Notes: generated by a model not told the origin, from the letters alone. A stretch of 64,000 nt of DNA from Rhodoblastus sp963710275 (GCA_963710275.1 CAVPZS010000008.1:620001-684000); one strand, 5' to 3'; counted from the first letter of the stretch, positions 18,921 through 31,051 are shown. Made by a program: numbers and translations.

Positions 18921-19480
18921 CAGATTTTCACCTCGACGCCATCCTTGCGCATTTGTTCCTTGGCCGCGTCCAGCGCCCGGGGAATGATAAAGCTCTGCAT
19001 CATTTCCATGATGTGGGGCATGTGACCCATCAAGACCGGCATTTTCTTCAGCACGCTGACGCCCAGGGGGGAGGAATAGAAGGTGTCCACGGCCACCAGC
19101 TCCTCCTTGCTGAACACGTCCAGCATCTGCAGGATCATGGCGTGCTCCACGACCTCGGAGCTATCGGAGAGGAAGTTCTGCGTGAAGAGCGAAAAGAACT
19201 TTTGGCTCTGTGCGTCGGTGAGGCCGGGATTCTTGGCCTTCATCTGCTCCGACAGAGTGCGCACCACGCCCGGCGCGCTCTTTTCCATCATGCCACGCAT
19301 GTTGAAGGTCTTGGCGTAGGATTCCGCAGCGGCCACCGCGGCGGGGTCATAGGTCTTGAGCTTTTCCTGGTAGCCGCCCGCCGCTGGCGCCGGCGTTTGC
19401 GCGAGCGCGGGCGCGCCGCACAGGCAGGGGAGCAGGACCAGCGGAAGCAGGAGTCGTGCGATCGCGCGCATTCCGGTCAT
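18920..19480 (-). CDS. Secreted DUF2059 domain protein within the nuo operon
   Basis: 186 residues starting MTGMRAIARLLLPLVLLPCL, a clear Sec signal peptide with likely cleavage after APALAQ. The mature part is helical and matches DUF2059: the stretch FFSLFTQNFLSDSSEVVE and the hallmark EELVAVDTFYSSPLGVSVL, followed by a Met-rich segment. The function of DUF2059 is unknown. The ATG overlaps the nuoC stop (ATGA) and the stop overlaps the nuoD start (TGATG), so it is co-translated with two core subunits although the product should be periplasmic. An assembly or quality-control role is only a guess from position. Confidence 0.85.
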   Translation of the reverse strand: MTGMRAIARLLLPLVLLPCLCGAPALAQTPAPAAGGYQEKLKTYDPAAVAAAESYAKTFNMRGMMEKSAPGVVRTLSEQMKAKNPGLTDAQSQKFFSLFTQNFLSDSSEVVEHAMILQMLDVFSKEELVAVDTFYSSPLGVSVLKKMPVLMGHMPHIMEMMQSFIIPRALDAAKEQMRKDGVEVKI

Positions 19481-20136
19481 CCCTGCTTGCTGGCTTTTTC
19501 GTCGCCGGGAAGCTCGTATTGCGCGGCCTCCCAGGGCGAGAGGAAGTCGAAGCTGCGATATTCCTGGCTGAGCTTCACCGGCTCGTAGACGACGCGCTTG
19601 CGAGCGTCATCATAGCGCGCCTCGACATAGCCGGTCATCGGGAAGTCCTTGCGCAAGGGATGGCCGTCGAAGCCGTAATCAGTCAGCATGCGGCGCAGGT
19701 CCGGATGGCCGGAGAACAGCACGCCATACATGTCGTAGGCTTCGCGCTCGAACCAGTTGGCCGCTGGCCAGACATTCGCGCATGACTCGATCGGCGTGGC
19801 CTCGTCGGTCAGGCATTTGACGCGAATGCGCAGGTTGGCCTTGGGGTCGAGCAGATGGACGACGACGTCGAAGCGCTTTTCGCGCGCCGGCCAGTCGACG
19901 GCGGTCAGGTCGATGAAGCAGATGAAGCCGAGGTCGCGAAGATGGGTCAGGGCGGCGACCCACGAGCCCGCGTCGACAATGACGTTCAATTCGTCGAAGG
20001 CGACGCCCGCGCTGATCACGGCGGCGCCGAGCCCGGCCTGGATCTTTTCCGACAAGGCCTTCAAATTGGCCCGCAGCGCGGCGGCGTGGTCAACCGCCTC
20101 AATCGGCGCGGCGTTCTGCTCGTTGGCCATTCTCAC
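19477..20136 (-). CDS. nuoC: NADH-quinone oxidoreductase subunit C
   Basis: An intact frame of 219 residues (30-kDa subunit). Conserved C-terminal blocks are WFEREAYDMYGVLFSGHPDL, RRMLTDYGFDGHPLRKDFP and QEYRSFDFLSPWEA. The N-terminus MRMANEQNAAPIEAVDH is variable; ATG 20130 is an alternative start two codons in. NuoC joins the peripheral arm to the quinone module. The gene follows nuoB by 21 bases. Confidence 0.95.
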   Translation of the reverse strand: MRMANEQNAAPIEAVDHAAALRANLKALSEKIQAGLGAAVISAGVAFDELNVIVDAGSWVAALTHLRDLGFICFIDLTAVDWPAREKRFDVVVHLLDPKANLRIRVKCLTDEATPIESCANVWPAANWFEREAYDMYGVLFSGHPDLRRMLTDYGFDGHPLRKDFPMTGYVEARYDDARKRVVYEPVKLSQEYRSFDFLSPWEAAQYELPGDEKASKQG

Positions 20137-20157
20137 ACCTTAGGTTTGCTTGGCGGC

Positions 20158-20743
20158 TCAGCGCTCAATGGTGCCGGTGCGGCGGATCTTCCGCTGCAGC
20201 AGCAGGATGCCGTAGACCAGCGCTTCCGCCGAGGGCGGGCAGCCGGGCACATAGATGTCGACGGGCACGATGCGGTCGCAGCCGCGCACCACCGAATAGG
20301 AATAGTGGTAATAGCCGCCGCCATTGGCGCAGGAGCCCATGGAGATGACATAACGCGGCTCGGGCATCTGGTCGTAGACCTTGCGCAGGGCGGGCGCCAT
20401 CTTGTTGGTCAGGGTGCCGGCGACGATCATCACGTCCGACTGGCGCGGGCTAGGCGCGCGGCGCGAAGCCGAAGCGCTCGACGTCGTAGCGCGGCATGGC
20501 CGCCTGCATCATCTCCACCGCGCAGCAGGCCAGACCGAAGGTCATCCACATCAGCGAGCCGGTGCGGGCCCAGTTGATCAGGTCGTCGGTGGCGGTGACC
20601 AGGAAGCCCTTGTCGGCCAGCTCGTCGTTGATCGCCAGGAAAGTCGGGTCATTGGCGCCCACCGGCTTGCCGGTGCGCGGATCGAGAATGCCGCGAGGGG
20701 CCGGCGCGACCAGAGTTTGACCTTTATCCGAGATCAATCCCAT
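20158..20743 (-). CDS. nuoB: NADH-quinone oxidoreductase subunit B, frameshift near 20450
   Basis: About 195 residues beginning MGLISDKGQTLVAPAP at ATG 20743, overlapping the end of nuoA by 10 bases. The N2 cluster ligands are seen in GLACCAVEMMQAAMPRYD, MGSCANGGGYYHYSYSVVRG and VPGCPPSAEAL. A local error near 20450, at FAPRA/SPRQSDV, breaks the frame. NuoB carries the last Fe-S cluster before quinone. Confidence 0.93.
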
Positions 20744-21117
20744 TCCAGGGCTCCCTTTTTCCATTCGTAGATGAAGCCGACAGTGAGCACGCCGAGGAAG
20801 ATCATCATCGACCAGAAGCCGAAGGCGCCGATCTTGCGGAAGGCCACGGCCCAGGGGAAGAGGAAGGCTACTTCCAGATCGAAGATGATGAAGAGCAGCG
20901 ACACCAGGTAGAACCGGACGTCGAATTTCATGCGCGCGTCGTCGAAAGCGTTGAAACCGCACTCATAGGCGGAAAGCTTTTCGGCGTCGGGCGCCTTGAA
21001 AGCCAGAAGGAAGGGCGCGACGAGCAGCGCCCCGGCAATCACCGCGGCGAGGGCGATGAAGATCACCAGCGGCAGATAGTCGTTCAGGAGGACCGGCATG
21101 GGATTGTCCTGGCTCAT
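20734..21117 (-). CDS. nuoA: NADH-quinone oxidoreductase subunit A
   Basis: 127 residues from ATG 21117 (MSQDNPMPVLLNDYLP). Three membrane helices and the conserved loop YECGFNAFDDARMKFDVRFY with the following LLFIIFDLEVAFLFPW identify NuoA (ND3). The start is chosen over 21147 because the extra residues METRRGGVGN are not family-like, and a GGAAA stretch lies just upstream of 21117. It is the first gene of the nuo operon. Confidence 0.94.
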   Translation of the reverse strand: MSQDNPMPVLLNDYLPLVIFIALAAVIAGALLVAPFLLAFKAPDAEKLSAYECGFNAFDDARMKFDVRFYLVSLLFIIFDLEVAFLFPWAVAFRKIGAFGFWSMMIFLGVLTVGFIYEWKKGALEWD

Positions 21118-21261
21118 GTTTCCGACGCCGCCGCGCCGGGTCTCCAAAGACCCGGCTGGCCTTGCCGCGGTCCCTCGGTGGCATCAGGCCGGTAAAAGCC
21201 GCACTCCACGAGGGATTATGGAGGTTCCGTATCGCAGCGCGGCGAAGCGCGCAAGCTCAAA

Positions 21262-21413
21262 GCGCGCCCCCGCTTGGCGGGGTTGCGCGCGGGGCGGCCG
21301 GACCTCTCCGGCCTGGCGCCTTGGCGCCCCTGAAAAGCCTGGTTTTCAGGGGGTTGCGCCGGAGCGGGAAGACGCTCGCCGCGCCGCCCGTGATGCGAAA
21401 GTCGAAAGACTTT
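21262..21413. repeat. Chain of hairpins in the carbonic anhydrase-nuoA spacer
   Basis: Within the 451-base gap 21118-21568 no gene is convincing, but perfect inverted repeats follow one another: CCCCGC/GCGGGG inside GCGCG/CGCGC (21262-21290), GGCCGGA-CCTC-TCCGGCC (21296-21313), GGCGCC-TT-GGCGCC (21315-21328), CCCCTGAAAA/TTTTCAGGGG (21327-21352) and AAAGTC-GAAA-GACTTT (21398-21413). They lie in the likely leader of the nuo operon and behind the carbonic anhydrase gene. No T-run marks a classical terminator. Confidence 0.65.
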
Positions 21414-21568
21414 TCCGCCCGATAACTGACGCGCGTGAGCCGAATCGCCGCGGCTGCGTTTGGCCTCGATGGGAGGCGGCCTCGCCTCCGGAATATAAGG
21501 CGCGAAGTCGAAAACGCCAGTCAGGGCTCCAGCAGCCTTGCGAAAAAACAAGGCTTTGCGGCAGGAGC

Positions 21569-22265
21569 TCAGCCTCCCAGGACGGCGCGGTGGCGCGCCG
21601 CCGCGACCTGCACGAATTCCCCGCGCGAATCCAGCGCCAGCAGACGCGCCTCGTCGATGTCGAACCAGGCGCCGTGAAGGCGAAGCTCCCCCGCTCGCTC
21701 CAGCGCCGCCAGTCTGGGATGGGCGCGCAAATTGTCGAGGCTCTGCCTGACCGATTCCCGCGCCAGCCTTTCCACGTAATCGGCGGCGTCAGCGGGCCCG
21801 TCGCCGAGGCGGCGCGCCGCCGGGCCGATCAGGCCGATCCAGTGGCCGAGCGCGTCGTGGGAACTCGAGCGTCGCCGCAAAGCGCGCCGATCCGCCCTCG
21901 ACATAGGCGTGGACGCCGCCGCACTTGCCATGGCCGAGCACGACGATGCATTTCACCCGCAATGCGGTGAGCGCGTAATCCACTGCGGCCCAGACGCTGT
22001 GATGGCGCTCATGGTCGGCGAAAGGCGGCACGAGATTGGCGACATTGCGGATGTCGAAGATTTCGCCCGGCGCGGCGGCGAATATTTCCTCAGGCATGAC
22101 GCGCGAATCGCAACAGCCGATAACCAGCGTATGCGGATGCTGCCCCTTTTCGGCGAGTTCGTGGAAAGTCGCGCGCTCGCGGCGGAATTCGCCCCCCAGA
22201 AAAGTCTCATAACCGAGGACGAGATTTTGCGGGAAAATTTCAGCCGATTTGGGGGACGGGTCCAT
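21569..22265 (-). CDS. Beta-class carbonic anhydrase, frameshift near 21865
   Basis: About 231 residues. The zinc ligands are visible: Cys and the Asp-Arg dyad in VIGCCDSRVMPEEIF, and His and Cys in VVLGHGKCGGVHAYVEGG. ADHERHHSVWAAVDYALTAL is also typical. An indel near 21865 shifts the C-terminal 95 residues (DALGHWIGLIGPAARR to RHRAVLGG) to another frame. The enzyme interconverts CO2 and bicarbonate. It stands alone upstream of the nuo operon on the same strand. Confidence 0.92.
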
Positions 22266-22371
22266 GGCGCGCCTTCCTGCTTTCGGCCGGCAAGACTAGG
22301 CAAGCGACATGACAGCAAGGCGACGAGGCGCACGCAGGAAATTTTCGAGGACAACTGACGAGAGAGAAAAC

Positions 22372-22448
<77 letters not shown>

Positions 22449-22554
22449 GCTCGACCGCGACGCTGCCGCGCCGATCGGAGGCCTGCGAATTAAGACAGCG
22501 GCGCCGGCAAGTCAAGCGCCGATACGACGTTTTCCTGAAATCCGTGCGAGGCGC

Positions 22555-23244
22555 TCAGAAAACGCGGCCCGCCAGATTCCAGCGCGCCATTTCCGCTGGC
22601 GTCACAGTGTGGATGGTCTGCGAGGAAATATGTTCGGCAGAGCGGATGATGTCGCGGCTGACGCCCATGCGCGCGCTGTAGCTCATCAACATCTGCGCCA
22701 TCTGGCCATTGTCGTAGACCCGCTCGACCGTCGATTCGCCGAAGAATCCGCCATGGGCCTGATTGGCGAACATGCGGTGGATGCCCAGCACGCTGCCCTG
22801 CGGCGCAACGCGCTTCCTTCCGCCCATGAAGGCGTAGACGCAGGCCGACAGGCAGCTGGCGCTGAAGAATCGCGAGCGCCCGGCAGCCGGCGTGAAGCGC
22901 GCCACCACGGTCGCCGCGCCGATTTTGCGGAAAATCTGCCCCAGCTCCATCGAGGCGACGACATAGCCGCCCTGGGAATTGAGGAAGACCACCGTGCGCA
23001 GATCGCGGGAAAAGGCGTTTTCGCGCAGGAAGTCGAGGAATTCGCGGGGCGTCGAATTGGTGATCTGGCCATCGGCCACGATCACCTGCGGGCAATGGGC
23101 GCCGCAGCGCGTTCCGTCGCGCATCGTCTCCAGCCGGAAGGACATGGCTTCAGCGCGGGCAAGGGACCCCGAGGCCAGCAGCCAGGCCGCAGCCAGTCCC
23201 GGCAAGGCGCCGCGCAAAATTGGCCCGACCCGAAATGCGACCAT
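22555..23244 (-). CDS. Periplasmic ClpP-like protease (COG3904 type)
   Basis: 229 residues with a signal peptide (cleavage near residue 31, SLARAEA). The core has the ClpP/crotonase fold: VVFLNSQGGYVVASMELG, then CLSACVYAFMGG with a likely nucleophile Ser133, and GIHRMF with His156. It resembles the predicted periplasmic proteins of COG3904 rather than cytoplasmic ClpP. The substrate is unknown. It lies alone between tRNA-Asp and tRNA-Val, all on the minus strand. Confidence 0.75.
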   Translation of the reverse strand: MVAFRVGPILRGALPGLAAAWLLASGSLARAEAMSFRLETMRDGTRCGAHCPQVIVADGQITNSTPREFLDFLRENAFSRDLRTVVFLNSQGGYVVASMELGQIFRKIGAATVVARFTPAAGRSRFFSASCLSACVYAFMGGRKRVAPQGSVLGIHRMFANQAHGGFFGESTVERVYDNGQMAQMLMSYSARMGVSRDIIRSAEHISSQTIHTVTPAEMARWNLAGRVF

Positions 23245-23262
23245 GCCTTGTTCCCCGGAATT

Positions 23263-23338
23263 TGGTGGGCGGTGACGGTCTCGAACCGCCGACCCTCTCG
23301 GTGTAAACGAGATGCTCTACCAACTGAGCTAACCGCCC
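23263..23338 (-). tRNA. tRNA-Val (anticodon TAC), CCA encoded
   Basis: A 76-base cloverleaf with perfect acceptor stem GGGCGGT/ACCGCCC, D-loop AGTTGGTA, anticodon loop TTTACAC and T-loop TTCGAGA, followed by A-CCA. It sits between the HU gene and the ClpP-like gene, as in other Hyphomicrobiales. Confidence 0.96.
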
Positions 23339-23520
23339 GGACTTAAGCAAAAGTCGGCGCCCGCCCTTGCGATTTCTCGGGTCGCGCGGCCGCCACAAGG
23401 CTCTTAGAGCGCCGCCCGGACGCTTGCAAGCCTCAATCTTCCCGTCTCGCCAGACCTAAAAATCCGACGGGCGCTTGCGCCCGCCGGACCAAGGATTTCA
23501 CTTTGATGGGCGACCGGGAA

Positions 23521-23547
23521 CAAAACAGGCGGCCAAAACAGGCCGCC
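23521..23547 (-). terminator. Rho-independent terminator after the HU gene
   Basis: On the minus strand GGCGGCC-TGTTTT-GGCCGCC (stem 23528-23547) is followed at once by TGTTTTG. It lies 9 bases past the HU stop codon. Confidence 0.85.
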
Positions 23548-23555
23548 TTTGCGTC

Positions 23556-23834
23556 TTACTTGTTGACGGTCGTCTTGAGCTGGGCGCCGGGCTTGAAGCG
23601 AACGCTCTTGGAAGCCGGAATCTCGATTTCCTTGCCGGTGGCCGGGTTGCGGCCCTTGCCGGCGGCGCGGGTCTTGACGGAGAAGGTTCCGAAACCAACG
23701 AGGCGAACTTCCTCGCCGCTCTTCAGCGCATTGGTGATCGCGGCGATCACGGCGTCCAGCGCGTCGCCGGCGGCGGCCTTGGAGGTTTCCGTCGCTTCCG
23801 CGACCGCATCAATCAGTTCCGCTTTATTGGTCAT
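23556..23834 (-). CDS. hupB: HU-family nucleoid DNA-binding protein
   Basis: 92 residues starting MTNKAELIDAVAEATE. The beta-arm signature GFGTFSVKTRAAGKGRNPAT and the C-terminal PASKSVRFKPGAQLK are those of HU. It binds and bends DNA as a dimer in the nucleoid. The position directly downstream of lon is the conserved rhizobial one. A 333-base gap up to lon holds the lon terminator and presumably the HU promoter. Confidence 0.95.
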   Translation of the reverse strand: MTNKAELIDAVAEATETSKAAAGDALDAVIAAITNALKSGEEVRLVGFGTFSVKTRAAGKGRNPATGKEIEIPASKSVRFKPGAQLKTTVNK

Positions 23835-24101
23835 GTGAATTTGTCCTGTGTCTTTGGGCGCGTGAAATGCGCGCCGCCACGCCAGTTGGCCGCGACGCGC
23901 CCCGACGCCTCGGCCTGGTGAGAGTTCATCGACATCCGGATGGAATCGGCGCCGCGCTTGCGACTGAAGCTCGAATTCGCGCCCGGTTCGACGGAGCCAC
24001 TTTCGGATTGAATCCCCCACAAAGCAAGGGATTCCGCGCAGGAAGATGGAAAAAGGCGTGAAAAACCCGCTCTTTCGCGCCGCACACCGCTTGTGCACGG
24101 C

Positions 24102-24131
24102 AAAAAGGCCGGAACGCCTCGCGTTCCGGCC
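24102..24131 (-). terminator. Rho-independent terminator after lon
   Basis: A perfect 11-bp stem GGCCGGAACGC/GCGTTCCGGCC with loop CTC on the + strand is followed, read on the minus strand, by TTTTTGCC. It ends the lon transcript 37 bases past its stop codon. Confidence 0.9.
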
Positions 24132-24167
24132 AGAAAATGTGTCATTTTTCGACTTCGCGTGGCGAGT

Positions 24168-26594
<2,427 letters not shown>

Positions 26595-26789
26595 GGATTG
26601 ATCCTATCTGTCACGGCGCTTCTCGACGCCGCAGTTGGCGGCAGTAAGGGCCGCCCATGTGGCGAGGGTGATCCGGCCTTTACGGCGCCGGCGCCCCGTC
26701 TCATGCGCCGCGCGACCTCATTTGAGCGTCGGCGGCGTGCTGGGTTGCGTTAAAAGGCAAATGGGGCGACGGCGCCAGCCTTTCAAGCG

Positions 26790-26895
26790 ATCCAAGGCAA
26801 AAGCGCAGCCTTGGATTTCAGCTCCCGGCCCGAACGGGCGGCCAAGGGCGTCACCTTGGTGTCGCCCCAACAGGCGGAAGGCGGCCGGAGCCGCC
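26790..26895. repeat. Chain of hairpins between lon and clpX
   Basis: The 318-base gap between lon and clpX holds no gene but a series of inverted repeats: ATCCAAGGC/GCCTTGGAT (26790-26816), CCCG-AA-CGGG (26829-26838), GGGCG-T-CACC-TT-GGTG-T-CGCCC (26846-26867) and GGCGGC-CGGA-GCCGCC (26880-26895). It resembles the spacers at 15385 and 21262 in build. No T-run follows. Confidence 0.6.
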
Positions 26896-26912
26896 CTCCA
26901 ACTCGTCGCAGG

Positions 26913-28181
26913 TCAGGCGCTGACGCCGCTTTTCTCGGAGCGCTCCGCATAAATATAGAGCGGCTTCGCCTTGCCTTCGACCACTTCCGGGCCGATCACC
27001 ACCTGTTCGACGCCCTCGAGGCCGGGCAGGTCGTACATGGTGTCGAGCAGGATGCCCTCCATGATCGAGCGCAGGCCGCGCGCGCCGGTCTTGCGGTCGA
27101 TCGCCTTGCGCGACGATGACGTTGAGCGCCTCGTCCTGGAAGGTCAGCTCGACGTTCTCCATCTCGAACAGGCGCTGATATTGCTTGACCAGCGCGTTCT
27201 TCGGCTCGGTGAGGATCTTCTTCAGCGCGTCCTCGTCGAGATCCTCGAGCGTCGCGATCACCGGCAGACGGCCGACGAATTCCGGGATCAGGCCGAAGTG
27301 CAGCAGATCTTCCGGCTCGACCTGGCGGAAGATTTCGCCGGTGCGGCGCTCGTCCGGCCCTTCGACCTTGGCGCCGAAGCCGATCGACGTGCCCTTGCCG
27401 CGGCCCGAGATGATCTTGTCGAGGCCGGCGAAGGCGCCGCCGCAGATGAACAGGATGTTGGTCGTGTCCACCTGCAGGAATTCCTGCTGGGGATGCTTGC
27501 GGCCGCCCTGCGGCGGCACGGAGGCGACCGTGCCTTCCATGATCTTCAGCAGCGCCTGCTGCACGCCCTCGCCCGACACGTCGCGGGTGATCGAGGGATT
27601 GTCGGACTTGCGGGAAATCTTGTCGATTTCGTCGATATAGACGATGCCGCGCTGGGCGCGCTCGACATTATAGTCGGACGCCTGCAAGCAGCTTGAGGAT
27701 GATGTTTTCCACGTCCTCGCCGACATAGCCGGCTTCGGTCAGCGTGGTGGCGTCGGCCATGGTGAAGGGCACGTCGAGGATGCGCGCCAGCGTCTGCGCC
27801 AGCAGGGTCTTGCCGGAGCCGGTGGGGCCGACCAGCAGGATGTTGGACTTGGCCAGCTCGACGTCGGAATGCTTGCGTCGCGTGGTTGAGGCGCTTGTAG
27901 TGATTGTGGACGGCGACCGAGAGCACGCGCTTGGCCTGGAACTGGCCGATCACATAATCGTCCAGGACCTTGCAGATCTCCTTCGGCGTCGGAATGCCGT
28001 CGCGGGTCTTCACGAGCGCGGATTTGTTCTCCTCGCGGATGATGTCCATGCAGAGTTCGACGCACTCGTCGCAGATGAACACCGTCGGCCCGGCGATCAG
28101 CTTGCGCACCTCGTGCTGGCTCTTGCCGCAGAACGAGCAGTAGAGCGTGTTCTTCGAGTCGCTGCTGCCGACCTTGCTCAT
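26913..28181 (-). CDS. clpX: ClpX, ATPase subunit of ClpXP, frameshifted
   Basis: About 422 residues. The N-terminal zinc domain has CSFCGKSQ and CDECVELC, the Walker A motif is VGPTGSGKTLLAQTLA, Walker B GIVYIDEIDK, and the pore and sensor regions (RDVSGEGVQQALLKIMEGT; FIPEF-type GLIPEFVGRLPVI) are clear. Indels near 27885, 27690 and 27115 break the frame. The native end YAERSEKSGVSA reaches TGA at 26913. ClpX unfolds substrates and feeds them to ClpP, encoded just upstream. Confidence 0.93.
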
Positions 28182-28420
28182 AAGCTTCTCCTTGCGGCCG
28201 ATTTCGGGCCCATTCGGCCGCCTCTGTCCTAGGCCTTTGGCGGAGCTCTGCGCTCCGCCGCCGGCTGGATCCTTCGTCGCCGGTTCGACGAATTGGCGCA
28301 TTACGCGCCCCGGTCCTTCCTCAACGTTCGAGACTCAATTTAAGCTCATGGGCGTCAATGGCAAGCTTCGCATTTCCCCCGGCAATCCCTAGCAAAATAC
28401 GGGCGCCGCGGAAAAAAATG

Positions 28421-29054
28421 TCACTTCTTCTCTTCGACCGGCTCGGCGGCGCTTGGTCAGCACCTGGTCGATCAGGCCGAAAGCCTTGGCTTCTTCCGCC
28501 GACATGAAATGGTCGCGGTCGAGCGTGCGTTCGATGGTGTCGTAGTCCTGGCCGGTATGCTTGACGTAGATCTCGTTCAGCCGCTTCTTGACCTTCATGA
28601 TGTCCTCGGCGTGGCGGAGGATGTCCGAGGCCTGGCCCTGGAAGCCGCCCGAGGGCTGATGCACCATGATGCGGGCGTTGGGCAGGGCGAATCGCATGTC
28701 CTTTTCGCCGCCGCAGAGCAGCAGCGAGCCCATCGAGGCCGCCTGGCCGACGCAAAGCGTCGAAACCTTGGGCTTGATGAACTGCATCGTGTCGTAGATC
28801 GCCAGGCCCGCCGTCACCACGCCGCCCGGCGAGTTGATGTACATGGAGATTTCCTTCTTCGGATTTTCGGCCTCGAGAAACAGCAGCTGCGCGATGATCA
28901 CCGAGGCCATGCCGTCCTCGACCGGGCCGGTCAGGAAGATGATCCGCTCGCGCAGCAGGCGCGAATAAATGTCGAAGCCGCGCTCGCCGCGCGGCGTGTT
29001 CTCGATGACTTGCGGGATGAGATACTGATTATAGACGTCAATCGGATCGCGCAT
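28421..29054 (-). CDS. clpP: ClpP, proteolytic subunit, frameshift near 28450
   Basis: About 210 residues. The catalytic triad is seen: Ser in CVGQAASMGSLLLCGG, His in RIMVHQPSGGFQG, and Asp in HTGQDYDTIERTLDRD. The frame runs on past VLTKR because of one extra C near 28450. Without it the protein ends A-E-P-V-E-E-K-K at TGA 28421, the usual form. The serine protease forms a barrel that degrades proteins delivered by ClpX. Confidence 0.94.
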
Positions 29055-29458
29055 GGATCAATTCCTTTGGCGGCCAGCGCCGCTCTTTTTCGTGGCCTCA
29101 TCCCAACATAATGCGCCTTCCGGCCGAGGCAATGGCCGCGCTGCGCTTCATCCTGACCGCGTTCCGTCCGCGTGCCCTTGCCAGGACGCGACCTGCGTTC
29201 GAGGCCGGCGCCTCGATGCAAGATCGGGGCCGAGCCGGCCTCGCCTTGATTCGCACAACACGCCGAGTTGTGACGAGCTTCCAAGCATGAACAGCCGGAC
29301 GATCCGAAGAAATTCTGAACAGTATTGCGACGATTTTCGGCCGGGGGCTGCATGACCCGCAGGACGCTACGGCAAAAAAACAGCGCTCGCTTGCACGACC
29401 GCAAACGGAGTCCGCCCGCTGAGGCGCGGGCGTTCTGATCGATCCTTCAGGCCGAGTT
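29055..29458. other. 404-base spacer upstream of clpP
   Basis: No coding frame here resembles a known protein. The clpP-clpX promoter should be in it, read leftwards. I looked for an alphaproteobacterial RpoH promoter (CTTG with a CCAT-type -10) on the minus strand and found no convincing pair by eye. Confidence 0.4.
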
Positions 29459-30823
29459 TCACGCCTTGGCGTCTTCGTCCTCGACCTTGAACAATTCTTC
29501 CTTGGACACGGTCTTGTCGGTGACCTTGGCCAGCGAGACGATGTGATCGACGACTTTTTCCTCATAGAGCGGCGCGCGAATCTCGGCCAGGGCCTGCGGA
29601 TTCTTCTGGTAATAGTCCCAGAACAGCTTTTCCTGGCCGGGGAACTGGCGGGCGCGCTCCATGATGGCGCGCGACACTTCCTCATCCGCCACCTTGACGC
29701 CGGCCTTGTCGCCGACTTCCGCCACGACCAGGCCGAGGCGCACGCGGCGTTCGGCGATGCGGCGGTATTCGGCGCGCTGCTCTTCCTCGGTCGTGCCTTC
29801 GTCGGCGAAGGTCTTGCCGGTCGCCTTCTGCTCGGCCTCGACCTGCTGCCAGATGCCGGCGAATTCCTGTTCGACCATTTCCTGCGGCAGTTCGAAGTCG
29901 TATTTCTTGTCGAGCGCGTCGAGCAGGGCGCGCTTGAGCTTGTCGCGCGAGGCGCGGTCATAGTCGGCCTTGACGCGGCCGTGGACCGCCTCGCGCAGCT
30001 TCTCCGACGCTGTCGAAGCCGAAGTTCTTGGCGAAGGCGTCGTCGATGGTCGCGTCGGCCGGGCGCGGCGACCGCCTTGACCTTGACGTCGAAGGCCGCG
30101 TCCTGGCCGGCCAGCTTCTCGGCCTGGTAATCCGCCGGGAAGGTCACATTGACCGTGCGCTCGTCGCCAGCCTTCGCGCCTTCGAGCTGCGTCCTCGAAG
30201 CCGGGAATGAAGCTGCCGGAGCCGAGCACGAGATCGACGTCCTCGCCGTGCCGCCCTCAAAAGCCTCGTCGCCGATGCTTGCCGACGAAATCGATGGTGA
30301 GCTTGTCGCCGGACTGCGCCGCTGCGCCTTCTTCGCGCGGCGTGAAGGTGCGGTTGCGCTCGGCCAGCTGGTCGATGCTGCTGCTGCACTTCCTCTTCCG
30401 GCACTTCGGCGACGAGGCGCTCGAGCTCGACATCGTCGAAGGAGCCGACCTCGAAGTTGGGCAGGACTTCGAAGGACAGGCTGAACTTCAGGTCGCCCTT
30501 GGCTTCGAGCACCTTTTCCATCTCGGCCTGGTCTTCGGGGAAGTCGATCTTGGGCTGGCCGGCGAGGCGAAGCTTGTTGTCGGCGAGAATCTGCTTCTGG
30601 GCGTCGTTGACAGCCTGCTGGACGACGTCGCCCATGATCGACTTGCCATAGAGGCGGCGCAGATGCGCCGGTCGGCACCTTGCCGGGGCGGAAGCCGTTG
30701 ATGCGCACCTTGGCCTTGATGTCGGCGAGCTGCGCATCGAGCTTGGAGGCGAGTTCGGCGGCGGGCAGCACCACCTGATATGGCCCGCTTCAGCCCCTGC
30801 GAAAGCGTTTCAGTCGTTTGCAT
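29459..30823 (-). CDS. tig: Trigger factor, many small frameshifts
   Basis: About 454 residues. ATG 30823 starts MQTTETLSQGLKR, as in alphaproteobacterial trigger factor. The ribosome-binding part includes INGFRPGKVP, the PPIase domain follows, and the C-terminal arm is clear and in one frame from about 30000 (KKYDFELPQEMVEQEF, FPGQEKLFWDYYQKNPQAL) to the end FKVEDEDAKA. At least six indels between 30000 and 30790 break the reading. The chaperone binds nascent chains at the ribosome exit and catalyses prolyl isomerisation. tig-clpP-clpX-lon is the classic gene order. Confidence 0.9.
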
Positions 30824-30966
30824 CGTCAAAAACCTTCTCAAACCTTTCGGCCGAGCGGCACAAGCCTCCAAGCTCGTTGAAACTTCGCTGCGCGACCCTC
30901 TCAGAGATCCTGCGCGTCGAGATCCTGCGCGAGGCCCTTCCCGATCCCTGACGAATTGAAAAGCGC

Positions 30967-31051
30967 TGGTGCGGGCGGAGGGACTCGAACCCCCACGATT
31001 TTCACCACCGGAACCTAAATCCGGCGCGTCTACCAGTTCCGCCACGCCCGC
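30967..31051 (-). tRNA. tRNA-Leu (anticodon TAG), CCA encoded
   Basis: An 85-base type II tRNA with acceptor GCGGGCG/CGCCCGC, anticodon stem CCGGA/TCCGG with loop TTTAGGT, a long variable arm and T-loop TTCGAGT, ending A-CCA. It lies upstream of tig on the same strand. Confidence 0.95.

Noticed and set aside
21098..21970. 290-codon frame on the + strand across the hairpin region
   Set aside because: It overlaps the carbonic anhydrase antisense and consists of repeats of Arg, Ala and Pro; non-coding hairpins explain it better.
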